Positions 9,400 to 18,867 are shown, counted from the stretch's first letter. The stretch: 64,000 bases of DNA from Solidesulfovibrio sp. (GCF_038562415.1 NZ_JBCFBA010000010.1:62001-126000), one strand, 5' to 3'. The notes: generated by a model not told the origin, from the sequence alone. A program made the numbers and translations.

Positions 9400-9415
9400 T
9401 GGCATGGGTTTTGCC
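9400..9415 (+). promoter_or_regulatory. Sigma-54 promoter of the 9.6-21.4 kb operon
   Basis: TGGCATGGGTTTTGCC matches the -24/-12 consensus (TGGCA, G, four free bases, TTGC), with exactly ten bases between the invariant GG and GC. Transcription would start near 9426, leaving a leader of about 175 bases before the DUF1116 gene. A sigma-54 activator gene lies at the far end of the operon. Confidence 0.7.
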
Positions 9416-9600
9416 CTTTACCAATGAGCAATAGCCGTATCCGACACGAATAGACTGAAACAGTGCACGGTTCTCGAATAGCCAAAGCAACGCTACATGG
9501 ACTGCAATGAACGACTAGATAGTGAACACATCGCCCTGACATTCTGCCTAACACATAGAAGGCACATGATAAAGCAACACATAACCGGAGACTGACAGCC

Positions 9601-11001
9601 ATGACAGACATCAGCCAAAGCATCAGCGTTGTCAATATCGGGCTCGAAAGCTTCTACACCGAGCTTGCTGAACAAAATGTTCCAGCCGTCCAGGTGGATT
9701 GGCGCCCGCCGGCCGGGGGCGACGTCGGTCTTATCGACAAGCTCGCCCGATTGCAGTGCCCTGAAGTCGAGGCCGCCAACGCCCAGACCCTCTCCCGCCT
9801 GATGAATAGCCGCCCCCTGTGGGTCGACGTCCTGCCGGCCATCGACGCCATTCCCGGCATGGAGCACAATAATTTGCTCCACTCCGGCCCCCCCATTGCG
9901 TTTGGCGACATGTGCGATCCCCAGCAGCGCGCCGTAGAGGCCGCCGCCATCTTTGAAGGCTGGGTATCCGACCGCGCGGGCCTTGTGGCCAAGCTCAACA
10001 GCGGCGACATCCGGCTGCGGCCCAACTATGCGTTTGGCAGCGTCGGGGCCATGTGCGGCATCATTTCCCCCTCCATGCAGGTGATCGTCACCAACAACGC
10101 CACCTACGGCAACCGGTCCTGGTCCACCTTCAACGAGGGCAAGGGCAACGTCATCTGGATGGGAACCTACAATGAGGGGACCATTGAGCGCCTGCGCTGG
10201 ATGCGCGACGTGTTGGCCCCGGGACTGCGGGCAGCCCTGCGCACCCGGGACGAAGGCATCGACATCTTTAAGATCATCGCCGAAGGCACCTCCATGGGCG
10301 ACGAGGTCCATGCCCGAAGTGCCGCCTGCACCCTGCTTCTTTTGCGCCAGCTCACCCCCATGCTCCTGGCCGCCGACATAAAGCGTCGCGTGGTGGCCCA
10401 GATCATCGAGTTCCTCGGCCAGAACAACCACTCGTTTTTGAGCCTGACCCTGACTGCCTGCAAGGCCGCTGCCGACGCCGCCCACGGCATCCCCCATTCC
10501 ACCGTGGTCACAGCCATGAGCCGAAACGGCGTCAACTTCGCCCTGCGTGTCGGCGGTATTGCCGACGAATGGTTCATTGCCCCCACCGCCCCCATGGATG
10601 AGGCCATCTACTATTCCGGGTACGGCCCGACCGACGCCGCCGGGGACATCGGCGACAGCGCCATCGTGGAGACGGCCGGCCTTGGCGGCATGATCATTGG
10701 CGCCGCCCCGTCCATCAGCTCCTTTGTCGGCGGCTCCATGCAGCATTCCCGCCAGGCCATGGCCGCCATGCGCTCCATTTGCGCCGGGGCCAATCCGGCC
10801 TTTGCGCCCGGGGCCGTGGATTTCACCCCAGCCCCGGTCGGTATCGACATCCGCAAGGTCGTTCGCCTGGGACTGACGCCGATTATCGACACCGGCGTGC
10901 TGCACAAGGCCTCGGGCGTGGGGCAAATCGGCACCGGCATCGCCCGCGCCCCCATGGCGGCGTTTACCAAGGCCCTGGCTGGCATGCCACTCCCCCGCTG
11001 A
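9601..11001 (+). CDS. DUF1116 protein, AllG/YlbE-like oxamate carbamoyltransferase subunit
   Basis: A 466-residue protein of the DUF1116 (YlbE) family, recognised from NNLLHSGPPI, PNYAFGSVGAMCGIISPSM, NEGKGNVIWMGTYNE, DEVHARSAA and NGVNFALRVGG. In E. coli the homologue (AllG) works with FdrA/AllF, DUF2877/AllH and carbamate kinase AllK. That complex phosphorolyses oxalurate to oxamate and carbamoyl phosphate, and homologues of all four are in this operon. The start follows GGAG eleven bases upstream. It is the first gene behind the sigma-54 promoter at 9400. The family is secure; the exact substrate here is inferred and may differ. Confidence 0.9.
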   Translation: MTDISQSISVVNIGLESFYTELAEQNVPAVQVDWRPPAGGDVGLIDKLARLQCPEVEAANAQTLSRLMNSRPLWVDVLPAIDAIPGMEHNNLLHSGPPIAFGDMCDPQQRAVEAAAIFEGWVSDRAGLVAKLNSGDIRLRPNYAFGSVGAMCGIISPSMQVIVTNNATYGNRSWSTFNEGKGNVIWMGTYNEGTIERLRWMRDVLAPGLRAALRTRDEGIDIFKIIAEGTSMGDEVHARSAACTLLLLRQLTPMLLAADIKRRVVAQIIEFLGQNNHSFLSLTLTACKAAADAAHGIPHSTVVTAMSRNGVNFALRVGGIADEWFIAPTAPMDEAIYYSGYGPTDAAGDIGDSAIVETAGLGGMIIGAAPSISSFVGGSMQHSRQAMAAMRSICAGANPAFAPGAVDFTPAPVGIDIRKVVRLGLTPIIDTGVLHKASGVGQIGTGIARAPMAAFTKALAGMPLPR

Positions 11002-11031
11002 CCCCAACCCCGCTCGCGCCGGAGAAACAAA

Positions 11032-11976
11032 ATGACCAAACCCATCGCCGTGGTAGCTTTTGGCGGCAACGCCATCCTGGACGCCGGAGACGACGGCTCG
11101 TTTCCCACCCAGCTCGAAAAAGCCAAGGCCGCCTGCCGCCAGATGCTGGCCATCCTGCACCAGGGCTACCAGCTCATTTTGGTCCATGGCAACGGCCCGC
11201 AAGTCGGCAATCTGCTGATTCAATTCGAAAAAGCCCGGGACATCATTCCGGTGCCGCCACTCGACGTGGCCGTGGCCTCGTCCCAGGGGCTGCTGGGCCA
11301 CATGCTGGAAATAAGCATGCGCACGGTGCTGGAAGAGGATCGTATGCAGCGCGAGGTGGCGACCGTGCTCACCCAGGTGGTGGTCAGCCCCAACGATCCG
11401 GCCTTTTTGCACCCCACCAAGCCCATCGGCCCTTTCTATACCAAAGAGCAGGCCGAGCACTACCGGGACACCGAAGGCTGGCACATCGTCGAGGACGCCG
11501 GCCGGGGCTGGCGGCGGGTGGTCTGCTCGCCCCTGCCGCGCAAGGTGCTGGAACTGGGCACCATCAAGTACCTGGCTGAAAACGACACCGTGGTCATCGC
11601 CTGCGGCGGCGGCGGCATTCCGGTCAACTACTTAACCGATTGCGTGGTCGGCACCGACGGCGTCATCGACAAGGACGCCACGGCCGCCCTGCTTGCCTAC
11701 AACATCGGGGCCGAACGCTTCATCATCTTAACCGGCGTGGACAAGGTCTGCCTGGACTACGGCAAGCCCAGCCAACGGGCCGTGGACGTCATGACCGCGG
11801 CCGAGGCCAAAGGCTGGCTGGAAGAAGGCCAGTTTCCGCCGGGCAGCATGGGACCGAAGATCCGCAGCGCTATAGAATATGTGGAGAAGGGCGGCACGGA
11901 AGTCATCATCACCTCCCAGGACCACATCGTCGCGGCCATGCAGCGCTCCGGCAACTGTACCAGGATTGTAAAATAG
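11032..11976 (+). CDS. arcC: Carbamate kinase
   Basis: A 314-residue amino-acid-kinase-family enzyme that converts carbamoyl phosphate and ADP to carbamate and ATP; carbamate then decays to ammonia and CO2. Motifs include AFGGNAIL near the N terminus, LVHGNGPQVGN, IACGGGGIPV, DKDATAALLA, ILTGVDKVCLDYGKP and GSMGPKIRSA. It follows the DUF1116 gene by 30 bases with GGAGAAACAAA before ATG. Its place beside the FdrA, DUF1116 and DUF2877 genes argues for the AllK role (energy capture from carbamoyl phosphate) rather than the arginine deiminase pathway, of which no other gene is seen. Confidence 0.96.
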   Translation: MTKPIAVVAFGGNAILDAGDDGSFPTQLEKAKAACRQMLAILHQGYQLILVHGNGPQVGNLLIQFEKARDIIPVPPLDVAVASSQGLLGHMLEISMRTVLEEDRMQREVATVLTQVVVSPNDPAFLHPTKPIGPFYTKEQAEHYRDTEGWHIVEDAGRGWRRVVCSPLPRKVLELGTIKYLAENDTVVIACGGGGIPVNYLTDCVVGTDGVIDKDATAALLAYNIGAERFIILTGVDKVCLDYGKPSQRAVDVMTAAEAKGWLEEGQFPPGSMGPKIRSAIEYVEKGGTEVIITSQDHIVAAMQRSGNCTRIVK

Positions 11977-12005
11977 CGCTCCCAACCACCAATTGAGGGA
12001 CAGTC

Positions 12006-13514
12006 ATGCAACTGCAAGCCACAGTACGCCAGAATCAATATCAGGACTCGGTCCGTTTGATGCAAATTTCCCGGCAGGCCAGCTCCTTGCCCGGCGTCGC
12101 CAAGGTGTTGGCCCTGCTCGGCACGGACAGCAATAAAAAGGTGCTGACCGATCTCGGCCTCATGGATGCCACCGTTGCCGCTGCCACGGCCAACGATCTG
12201 GTCATCTGCGTCGAGGCCGAAACCGACGAGGCCATAGCGCGTGCCCTGGCCGAGGTGGACGCGCGGCTCTGCGCGACGACTTCCGGCCAGGTGACCCGGG
12301 AAAACCCCAAATCCCTGGAAGAAGCCGTAAGCAGGCTGCCGGGAGCCAATGTCGCCATGATCTCCCTGCCCGGCCAGTTCGCCAAACTCGACGTGGCCGC
12401 CGCCCTGGAACAGGGTCTGCACGTCATGTTGTTTTCCGACAATATCTCGCTGGAGGATGAAGCGGAACTCAAACAGCGCGCCGTGGACAAGGGACTGCTG
12501 CTCATGGGCCCGGACTGCGGCACGGCCATTATAAATGGCGTGGCCCTGGCCCTGGCTAACGTGGTGCGCCGGGGCGCGATCGGCCTAGCTGCCGCCTCGG
12601 GCACCGGCATCCAGGAAGTGACCTGCCTCATTGACCGGTTCGGCGGCGGCGTGTCCCATGCCATAGGCGTCGGTGGACGCGACCTTAAAAAAGAAATCGG
12701 CGGGGCCATGATGTGCCAGGCCATCCGCACCCTGGCCAACGACCCGGCCACCACCACCTTGATTGTGCTGTCCAAGCCGGGCGACCCGGAGGTCATGGAC
12801 AAGGTGATGGCCGAGGCTCGAGCCAGCGGCTTGCAGGTGGTCGCCTGCTTGCTTGGCAGCGACGAGACGACCGAGGCCGGCGGCATGACCTGCGTCGCCA
12901 CCTTGGAAGAAGCCGCTTTCGTAGCCTTGGGCCGCCGCGTGCCCGAGACCGTTCTTCCCGAGGGCCTGCAGCAGCGAACGGAGGCCTTGATGCCCGAACG
13001 GCAGCATCTGCGTGGTCTCTACAGCGGCGGGACGCTGTGCTACGAAACGTTGTTTCTCCTCAAGGACAGCCTGGACATCCAGTCCAACGTGGCTATCAAG
13101 CCCCAACTCAAACTGCACTATCCGGTCAAGGGCACGGCCCATTGCTGCGTAGATCTTGGTGAGGACGAATTCACCCAGGGCCGGCCGCATCCCATCATCG
13201 ACCTGGGCCTTCGCCTGGAGCGCCTGGCCGAAGATATGGCCGATCCAACGGTCAAAGTCATCCTGCTCGATCTGGTCCTCGGCTACGGGGCCAATCGCAA
13301 TCCGGCCGCCGAACTGGCCGCAGCGCTGACGGCCGCCAGCCAGGACATCCCCGACGGCGGCCCCCTGGTCTTTATCCATGTCTGCGGCACGGAGGCCGAC
13401 CCGCAAAACCTGCGGGTCCAGGAAGCGCTGCTGCAAGAGGCCGGGGCGTTTCTCTTCCCCACCAACGCCCAGGCGGCCCGGGCCGCCCTGGCAGTGATCC
13501 GAGGCGGCCTCTGA
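12006..13514 (+). CDS. fdrA: FdrA family protein (AllF-like carbamoyltransferase subunit)
   Basis: A 502-residue protein resembling the succinyl-CoA ligase alpha/beta fold and typical of FdrA. It has an N-terminal ~110-residue domain (SLPGVAKVLALLGTDSNKKVL), a CoA-ligase-like core (MISLPGQFAKLDVAAALEQG, LLLMGPDCGTAIINGV, GAIGLAAASGTGIQEV) and a C-terminal ligase-like domain (LRGLYSGGTLCYE, VKVILLDLVLGYG). The related E. coli protein is part of the oxamate carbamoyltransferase with AllG and AllH. It lies 30 bases after the carbamate kinase in the same operon. Full length; no lost motif noticed. Confidence 0.93.
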   Translation: MQLQATVRQNQYQDSVRLMQISRQASSLPGVAKVLALLGTDSNKKVLTDLGLMDATVAAATANDLVICVEAETDEAIARALAEVDARLCATTSGQVTRENPKSLEEAVSRLPGANVAMISLPGQFAKLDVAAALEQGLHVMLFSDNISLEDEAELKQRAVDKGLLLMGPDCGTAIINGVALALANVVRRGAIGLAAASGTGIQEVTCLIDRFGGGVSHAIGVGGRDLKKEIGGAMMCQAIRTLANDPATTTLIVLSKPGDPEVMDKVMAEARASGLQVVACLLGSDETTEAGGMTCVATLEEAAFVALGRRVPETVLPEGLQQRTEALMPERQHLRGLYSGGTLCYETLFLLKDSLDIQSNVAIKPQLKLHYPVKGTAHCCVDLGEDEFTQGRPHPIIDLGLRLERLAEDMADPTVKVILLDLVLGYGANRNPAAELAAALTAASQDIPDGGPLVFIHVCGTEADPQNLRVQEALLQEAGAFLFPTNAQAARAALAVIRGGL

Positions 13515-13572
13515 TCCGCCACGCAGCATCGGCCCGGCGGGGGAGTCTCCGCCGGGCCTGGGAGCACCGAGA

Positions 13573-15024
13573 ATGACCTACCAGGAAGCAGCAGAGCACG
13601 CCTTTGGCCAGGCCGTCTCCTTTGATCCGCAAATCCTTCGCAGCTACGATCATGATCTGGGTGAGATGCCGCGTCCGCTCATGGCCCTGATCCAGCACAG
13701 ACCCCATACCGTGGTGGTGGCCCGAAGCGCCGCAGACGTGGCCACGGCCTTGTCTTTGGCAAAACGCTACGATGTCCCGGTCACCCCGCGCGGCCAGGCC
13801 TCGGCCGGCTACGGCGGGGCCATCCCCAGCCGGGGCGGCATGGTGCTTGATCTCAGTAATTGTAACCGCATCCTGGCTGTTGATGCGGACAAGAACACCG
13901 TGGATGTGGAACCCGGCGTCGTATGGGAAGACCTCTCCCGCGCCCTGGCCCCGCACGGCCTGGACAACCGGGTCTGCCCAACCAGCGCCCCGTCGTCCAC
14001 GGTCGGCGGCTGGTTCGCCATGGGCGGGGTCGGCATCGGCAGCCTGCGCTACGGCTCCATCCGCGACAGTGTCCTGGAAATCGACGTGGCCGGTCTCGAC
14101 GGGACCATCCGCACCTTCGCCGGGGCCGACATGGAGCCTTTCCATCAGACCTGCGGCGGCCTGGGTGTCATCACCCGGCTGCGTCTGGCCTGCCGGCCGG
14201 CCGAGGCCATCCTTCCCCTGGCTGTCCGGCTGCCGGATGCGGCAGCGGCGGCCCGTTTCCTGGAGACGCTTGCGACCACCCCGGCCGCCTATTCGGCCAG
14301 CCTCGTCAATGCCGGCTATTGCGCCCTGCGGGCGCAGGCCGAAGGGCATAGGCCGGCCATAACCTCGGGTTTTCTGGTTTCGATCGCCCTGCTTGCGCCT
14401 CAGGCCGACACGGCAGCAATCGCCCGCCTGGCCTCGGACTGCGGCGGCGAGGTCCTGGACGATGCCGTAGCGGCCCAGGAATGGGAAGGCCGGTACTACC
14501 CCATGCGCATCAAAAAAATCGGCCCCTCGGCCCTGGTGGGGGAATTTTTCATCCCCTTCGAAGGCTTTGCCGCGACCTCCGCCGACCTGACGGCAGCACT
14601 CCCCGACGACGCTTTCGGGCTGGAGGCCTTTGCCGTTCGCGGCGGGAAACTGGCTGTCCTGGTCTATATCCTCGACGACGCCAAGGCCCTGCTCTACCCG
14701 CTGCGCATGGCCAAGGCCATGATTCCCCTGCGGCTGGCCGCCCGGCACGGCGGCGCGCCCTATGCCACCGGCATGTGGTTTTCCGCCCTGGCCAAGGGCA
14801 TTTACGGCCCGGACAAATACGAGCGCATTGCGCGCTTAAAGACCGCCCGGGACAGCCGCGACCTGCTCAACCCCGGGTCCATAGGCGGCCCCTGGCTGCC
14901 GTTTCTGCCGATTATCAGCCTGTCGCGGTGCATCCTTTGGGGGACGGCCTGCCTGGCCCCCCTGGCCGCCCGGTTGTCCTACACCCGTCGCCGCGCCACA
15001 AAGCACCCCGGAGCAACAGCATGA
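13573..15024 (+). CDS. FAD-linked oxidase, GlcD-like
   Basis: A 483-residue flavoprotein with an FAD_binding_4 (PCMH) domain in the first ~220 residues (VTPRGQASAGYGGAIPSRGG, STVGGWFAMGGVGIGSLRYG) and a C-terminal FAD-oxidase domain. The closest general type is GlcD, the flavin subunit of glycolate or lactate dehydrogenases. The last ~35 residues contain a hydrophobic stretch (LPFLPIISLSRCILWGTACLAPLAARL), unusual for GlcD, which may anchor it to the membrane. It overlaps the next Fe-S gene by ATGA, so the pair form one enzyme. Given the OXTCase-like neighbours, I infer that it oxidises a 2-hydroxy acid such as ureidoglycolate to oxalurate; this is untested. Confidence 0.88.
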   Translation: MTYQEAAEHAFGQAVSFDPQILRSYDHDLGEMPRPLMALIQHRPHTVVVARSAADVATALSLAKRYDVPVTPRGQASAGYGGAIPSRGGMVLDLSNCNRILAVDADKNTVDVEPGVVWEDLSRALAPHGLDNRVCPTSAPSSTVGGWFAMGGVGIGSLRYGSIRDSVLEIDVAGLDGTIRTFAGADMEPFHQTCGGLGVITRLRLACRPAEAILPLAVRLPDAAAAARFLETLATTPAAYSASLVNAGYCALRAQAEGHRPAITSGFLVSIALLAPQADTAAIARLASDCGGEVLDDAVAAQEWEGRYYPMRIKKIGPSALVGEFFIPFEGFAATSADLTAALPDDAFGLEAFAVRGGKLAVLVYILDDAKALLYPLRMAKAMIPLRLAARHGGAPYATGMWFSALAKGIYGPDKYERIARLKTARDSRDLLNPGSIGGPWLPFLPIISLSRCILWGTACLAPLAARLSYTRRRATKHPGATA

Positions 15025-16205
15025 GCACCCAAGAACAATCCCCCACCGCCCGCGACGCCGCCCTGGCCAAAATGCTGGCCGAAGCAGTCGACACCTGCGC
15101 CCGTTGCGGCTTTTGCAAGGTTTCCTGTCCGACCTATCCCTTCGGAGGCGGCTTTGAGACCTTTTCCCCGCGCGCCAAGGTCGCCTTTCTCAAGGACTAC
15201 TTCGAGGGCCGCGACGTGCTGACTCCGGAGTGGGTGGATCGCCTCTACCGCTGCACCACCTGCGAGCGCTGCCAGACCGTCTGCCAGACAGCCATCCCCC
15301 TGGTTGCCCTGTGGGAGTCGGTGCGTGCCGACATCGTGACCAAGGGGCTTGGCCCCATGCCGGCCCACAAGAAATTGCGCGCCCTGGCCGAAAAACACGG
15401 CAACCCTTACGGCGAGTCGGCAAGCCGGCAGTCCCAGTGGCTTTCGCCCGAGCACCATCCGATGGAGGCGGCCGACATCCTTATCTTTGGCGGCTGCACC
15501 GCCTCCTACCGCATGCCGTCCATGCTCCAGACCGGCGTGACCATCCTAACGCGCCTGGGCGTCCCTTACGCCTATGCCGGCGGGGAGGAGCACTGCTGCG
15601 CCAGTCCGCTGCTGCGCACCGGCCAGCTCGACGTGGCCGGGGAGCTTATCGGAAAAAACCTGGACCTCTTTGCCCGAACCGGCGCGCGCACCCTGGTCAC
15701 CCCCTGCGGCGGCTGCTCCAAGACGCTCAAGCACGACTACCCGGTCTGGGCCGAAAAGCTCGGCAAGCCCTTTGACGTCACGGTGCGCCATTTCTCGGAG
15801 GTCTACGTGGACTTGCTGCGCCAGGGCCGCATCAAGCCGAGTGTGGCCGTCAATAAAACCGTCACCTTCCACGACCCCTGCCATGTGGGCCGCTCGCAAG
15901 GGCTTTTTGACGAACCCCGGGAGATCCTGGCCGCCATTCCGGGGATAAAGCTTCTCGAAATGCCGCGCTGCCGCGAGAGCTCGCGCTGTTGCGGAGCCGG
16001 AGGCGGGGTCAAGGCCAACTACCCGCAGATGGCCGCCGCCATTGCCCGGGAACGACTGGACGAGGCCGTGGCCACCGGCGCCGACACGCTGGTCACCATG
16101 TGCCCGTTTTGCCAGGGGAGCTTTAGCCAAGCCATAAAAGAGTCCGAAGCGTCCATTGGCTTATCGGGCCTGGAGGAACTGCTCCTGGCCTCCCTGAGGC
16201 AGTAA
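15021..16205 (+). CDS. GlcF/HdrD-like iron-sulfur oxidoreductase subunit
   Basis: A 394-residue protein with two N-terminal [4Fe-4S] motifs (CARCGFCKVSCP and CTTCERCQTVCQ) and two CCG domains (HCCASP with CGGCSK; CHVGRSQG, SRCCGAGGG and CPFCQG). This is the architecture of GlcF, LutA and the HdrD C-terminal half. It should pass electrons from the flavin of the preceding gene to quinone or another acceptor. The start at MSTQEQSPT is set by the ATGA overlap with the upstream stop. The CCG cysteines are intact, so a hybrid noncubane-type cluster is possible. It continues directly (3 bases) into the DUF2877 gene. Confidence 0.92.
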   Translation: MSTQEQSPTARDAALAKMLAEAVDTCARCGFCKVSCPTYPFGGGFETFSPRAKVAFLKDYFEGRDVLTPEWVDRLYRCTTCERCQTVCQTAIPLVALWESVRADIVTKGLGPMPAHKKLRALAEKHGNPYGESASRQSQWLSPEHHPMEAADILIFGGCTASYRMPSMLQTGVTILTRLGVPYAYAGGEEHCCASPLLRTGQLDVAGELIGKNLDLFARTGARTLVTPCGGCSKTLKHDYPVWAEKLGKPFDVTVRHFSEVYVDLLRQGRIKPSVAVNKTVTFHDPCHVGRSQGLFDEPREILAAIPGIKLLEMPRCRESSRCCGAGGGVKANYPQMAAAIARERLDEAVATGADTLVTMCPFCQGSFSQAIKESEASIGLSGLEELLLASLRQ

Positions 16206-16208
16206 ACC

Positions 16209-17132
16209 ATGGACAGGGGTGTGGCGGGATCGAGGGCCGTTCCGGCTGCGGGCACGGTCTGGAACGGCCGGGTGCAGGCGGTCTTTGGGCGAAGCGTGCA
16301 TGTGGCGCTTAACGCACCCGGCCCCGGTTGCCTGACGCTTGGCGGGGTCAGCCTGCCCGCCCACCCCTATTCCATTTTGTGGCCGGACTTCCCGCAGGAT
16401 TGGACCGTGGGGCAGCCGATTACGGTCACGGCCCAGGGCGTCTTCGGTGCGGCAGGAGAGCTTGTCGGCCTCACTGGCCTGCCCCGGTACACGCCAAGCC
16501 TGGCTTGGCGCCCCATGGCCGAAAACGCCCGCATCACCCAGGCCTTGGCGGCCAGCCGGGACAAGGCGGCAGCCATCCCCTCAAGGGGGGGCTTCCACGA
16601 AGTCTTCCTCCAGTGTCATTGTCCGGGGCCTGCCCCCTCGGACATGGCTGGCCGTCTGTCCAGGTCTTTCGCCAGCCTGGGCAGGCAATTATGCACGCAA
16701 CTGTCCCGGTGTCTCAGCCGGCGGCAGTGGGAAGGCGTTGCCCGGATCGCAGGCCTTCTGGCCGGCCTGGGCCTTGGTCTGACTCCGGCCGGGGATGATT
16801 TCCTGGCCGGAGTGCTGACCGCGCTGCGCTACCACGGCCATAGTCGTGGCCATCCCCTCCTCGCCCAAACCGAACTTTGCGCCCTGGCCAGGCAACTGGC
16901 CGGGCAGACCACGGACTTTTCCGGTTTTCTCCTACGGGCTGCCGCCGACGGGTTGGTGGCGGCGCCGGTTGACGACTGGCTGGCCGCCGTCCACGCCGGC
17001 AACCCCGCGCAGGCGGCCAACGCCGTTTCGGCTCTGGCCAAGCTTGGCCATTCCAGCGGCCTGGACACGTTTTCGGGCTTGCTCCTCACCCTGCAAATAC
17101 TTCTGGGAGAACGGCCTTGGACACACGCGTGA
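16209..17132 (+). CDS. DUF2877 protein, AllH/YlbF-like
   Basis: A 307-residue DUF2877 protein. The hallmark is GLGLGLTPAGDDFLAGVLTAL near residues 190-210, with a later SSGLDTFSGLLLTLQ. In E. coli the homologue AllH is the third subunit needed for oxamate carbamoyltransferase. Finding all three subunits and the carbamate kinase in one operon, though interrupted here by the FAD and Fe-S pair, is strong support for that enzyme. The ATG follows GAGG by nine bases. It overlaps the next gene's TTG start by 16 bases. Confidence 0.88.
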   Translation: MDRGVAGSRAVPAAGTVWNGRVQAVFGRSVHVALNAPGPGCLTLGGVSLPAHPYSILWPDFPQDWTVGQPITVTAQGVFGAAGELVGLTGLPRYTPSLAWRPMAENARITQALAASRDKAAAIPSRGGFHEVFLQCHCPGPAPSDMAGRLSRSFASLGRQLCTQLSRCLSRRQWEGVARIAGLLAGLGLGLTPAGDDFLAGVLTALRYHGHSRGHPLLAQTELCALARQLAGQTTDFSGFLLRAAADGLVAAPVDDWLAAVHAGNPAQAANAVSALAKLGHSSGLDTFSGLLLTLQILLGERPWTHA

Positions 17133-18085
17133 ACCTGCCCAAACTGATCGGCACGCTGCGGGACTCGGAAGTCTTTCGCAATAAAACCCCTATTGGGCCC
17201 ATGACCGAGACCTTTGCCGCCCTGGCCGACTCTTTTGGCATCCGAAACGGCGACGACGCCGCGGCCATCCCCGACGGCGACGGCTATCTGCTGCTGGCGG
17301 CCGAGGGCATAACGGCCTCCATCGTACGCCACAACCCCTACCTGGCCGGCAAATGCGCCGTTTTGGCCAATGTCAACGACATCTACGCCATGGGCGGCCA
17401 TCCCCTGGCCATGGTGGATGTCATCGGCACGCCAGACGACGAGTCGGCCCGAGAAATCTGCCGGGGGATGCGCGACAATGCCGCCCGATATCAGGTTCCG
17501 GTGGTCGGCGGCCATGTGCTGCGCACCGAGCGCGACGCCTCGGTGGCCCTGGCCATTTTGGGCCGGGCCAAAAAGTGCATCACCAGTTTCGACGCGCTCC
17601 CGGGGGAACGCCTCGTGCTGGTCACCCGGGGCAACGGCAACTGGCTGGGCGACATGGGCTTTTGGAACTGCACCCTGCCAGAAGACGACGCGACCCTTGT
17701 CTCCCATCTCGAACTGCTGCCGCTTAGCGCCGAACGCGAGCTCGTTCGCGCCGGCAAGGACGTCAGCATGGCCGGCATTGCCGGCACAGCCCTCATGCTG
17801 GCCGAATCGTCCCGGGTCGGGGTCAGCCTCGACGTCGATGCCATTGTCCCGCCCACGGGCGTTGCGCTTGCCCCATGGCTCTTGGCATTTATGTCTTACG
17901 GCTTCCTCCTGGCCGTTACTCCGGGCCGGCTGGCCGAGGTGCTCGACCTGTTTGCGAGCCAGGGCCTACGTGCTGCAACCGTGGGCGAATTTCACGAAGA
18001 ACGACGTGCCTGGCTGCGCCAGGGCGGACGCCGGGCCGTGCTGTGGGATTTTTCGGAGAAGCCCTTTGTCGGAGCGCCGGCATGA
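17117..18085 (+). CDS. AIR synthase-related protein, Sll0787-like (Nit1C set)
   Basis: A 322-residue member of the AIR synthase/ThiL/SelD ATP-binding superfamily. The N-terminal half has NGDDAAAIPDGD, AEGITASIVRHNP and ANVNDIYAMGGHPLAMVDVIG; the C-terminal half is the AIRS-C fold. It most resembles the Sll0787 family, found in the nitrogen-starvation/Nit1C clusters beside a nitrilase, a radical SAM enzyme and a GNAT; its reaction is unknown. TTG at 17117 is preferred because GGGAGA is spaced correctly; GTG at 17129 (GTGA overlap) is possible. Its usual partners are at 26.5-29.6 kb, so the set is split across two transcripts here. Confidence 0.85.
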   Translation: MDTRVNLPKLIGTLRDSEVFRNKTPIGPMTETFAALADSFGIRNGDDAAAIPDGDGYLLLAAEGITASIVRHNPYLAGKCAVLANVNDIYAMGGHPLAMVDVIGTPDDESAREICRGMRDNAARYQVPVVGGHVLRTERDASVALAILGRAKKCITSFDALPGERLVLVTRGNGNWLGDMGFWNCTLPEDDATLVSHLELLPLSAERELVRAGKDVSMAGIAGTALMLAESSRVGVSLDVDAIVPPTGVALAPWLLAFMSYGFLLAVTPGRLAEVLDLFASQGLRAATVGEFHEERRAWLRQGGRRAVLWDFSEKPFVGAPA

Positions 18086-18855
18086 ACGGCCGGCATCCGG
18101 ACTGGGGCGGCGGCAGCCGGTTCTATTTGCCAAATGAAGACGCATCCGTGGTCTGCGCGGCAATCAAGAGTCTGCGCTTTCGGGTGCGCCGACCGGTTTT
18201 TGTCGGCGGTTCGGGCATGACGCTGCTGGAAGCGGCGGCCACGTTGCCGCGTCTGGAGAACGTCGTCTTCGTGGATGTGGCCGATTTCCAGTTTGAGTAT
18301 TTCCGCCTGCTGTTGCGGGCCGTGACCGGGAGTTCCTCACCGGAAATGCTGCGTGCCTGGTTTGGCCGCGCCATCTATCCCGCATTGCGCCGCCACCATC
18401 TGGCCCGGGGCCGGGACTATGCCCTGGACCAGATTTTTGCCGCTTTGCGGGACACCTTCGGGGTGCGGTTTTTCTTCGACGCGCCGACCTTTGACCGGGT
18501 GCAACGCACCGTCCGTTGCATCGCGGCCGTGCGCACCGACATCGGTTCCTATCTCGCCCGGGAGCGCATCGCCCACGACTTCATCTACCTGAGCAATGTT
18601 CCCGACTACCTGGGCGAAGCGGCGCTTGAGAGGCTTTTTGCCGCCTGTCAGGTTCACAGCGCCCCAGTCTATCTGCTGCTGACCTCCGCCTGTCCCGACC
18701 CGGACACGGTCAAACGGACCTGGGAAACAGCCGGCTACGCACCCCACCCCGCCTCAACCCGCCTTAACGCCGCCAATCGCGGCCTGGGCTCGCCCTGCCT
18801 GGAGCGTCCCTGGAACCGCCCGGGAACCATTCATCTGCTGTTGCCCGCATCGTAA
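18082..18855 (+). CDS. SAM-enzyme-like protein of unknown function (possible DUF3419/BtaA relative)
   Basis: A 257-residue protein starting with ATGA overlap to the AIR-synthase-like gene. VFVGGSGMTLLEAAATLP followed by VVFVDVADFQFEYFRLL resembles the nucleotide-binding motif and first acidic strand of SAM-dependent enzymes. DFIYLSNVPDYLG resembles a later motif seen in DUF3419 (aminocarboxypropyl transferase) proteins. I cannot confirm the family by eye. It occupies the place of an uncharacterised gene in the Nit1C-type set and is followed 12 bases later by an ABC transporter. Cytosolic, no signal peptide. Confidence 0.7.
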   Translation: MNGRHPDWGGGSRFYLPNEDASVVCAAIKSLRFRVRRPVFVGGSGMTLLEAAATLPRLENVVFVDVADFQFEYFRLLLRAVTGSSSPEMLRAWFGRAIYPALRRHHLARGRDYALDQIFAALRDTFGVRFFFDAPTFDRVQRTVRCIAAVRTDIGSYLARERIAHDFIYLSNVPDYLGEAALERLFAACQVHSAPVYLLLTSACPDPDTVKRTWETAGYAPHPASTRLNAANRGLGSPCLERPWNRPGTIHLLLPAS

Positions 18856-18867
18856 AGGAGCACCCGT

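Noticed and set aside
9493-11484. Open frame of 663 residues on the minus strand
   Set aside because: Antisense to the DUF1116 gene and part of the kinase gene; no family resemblance.
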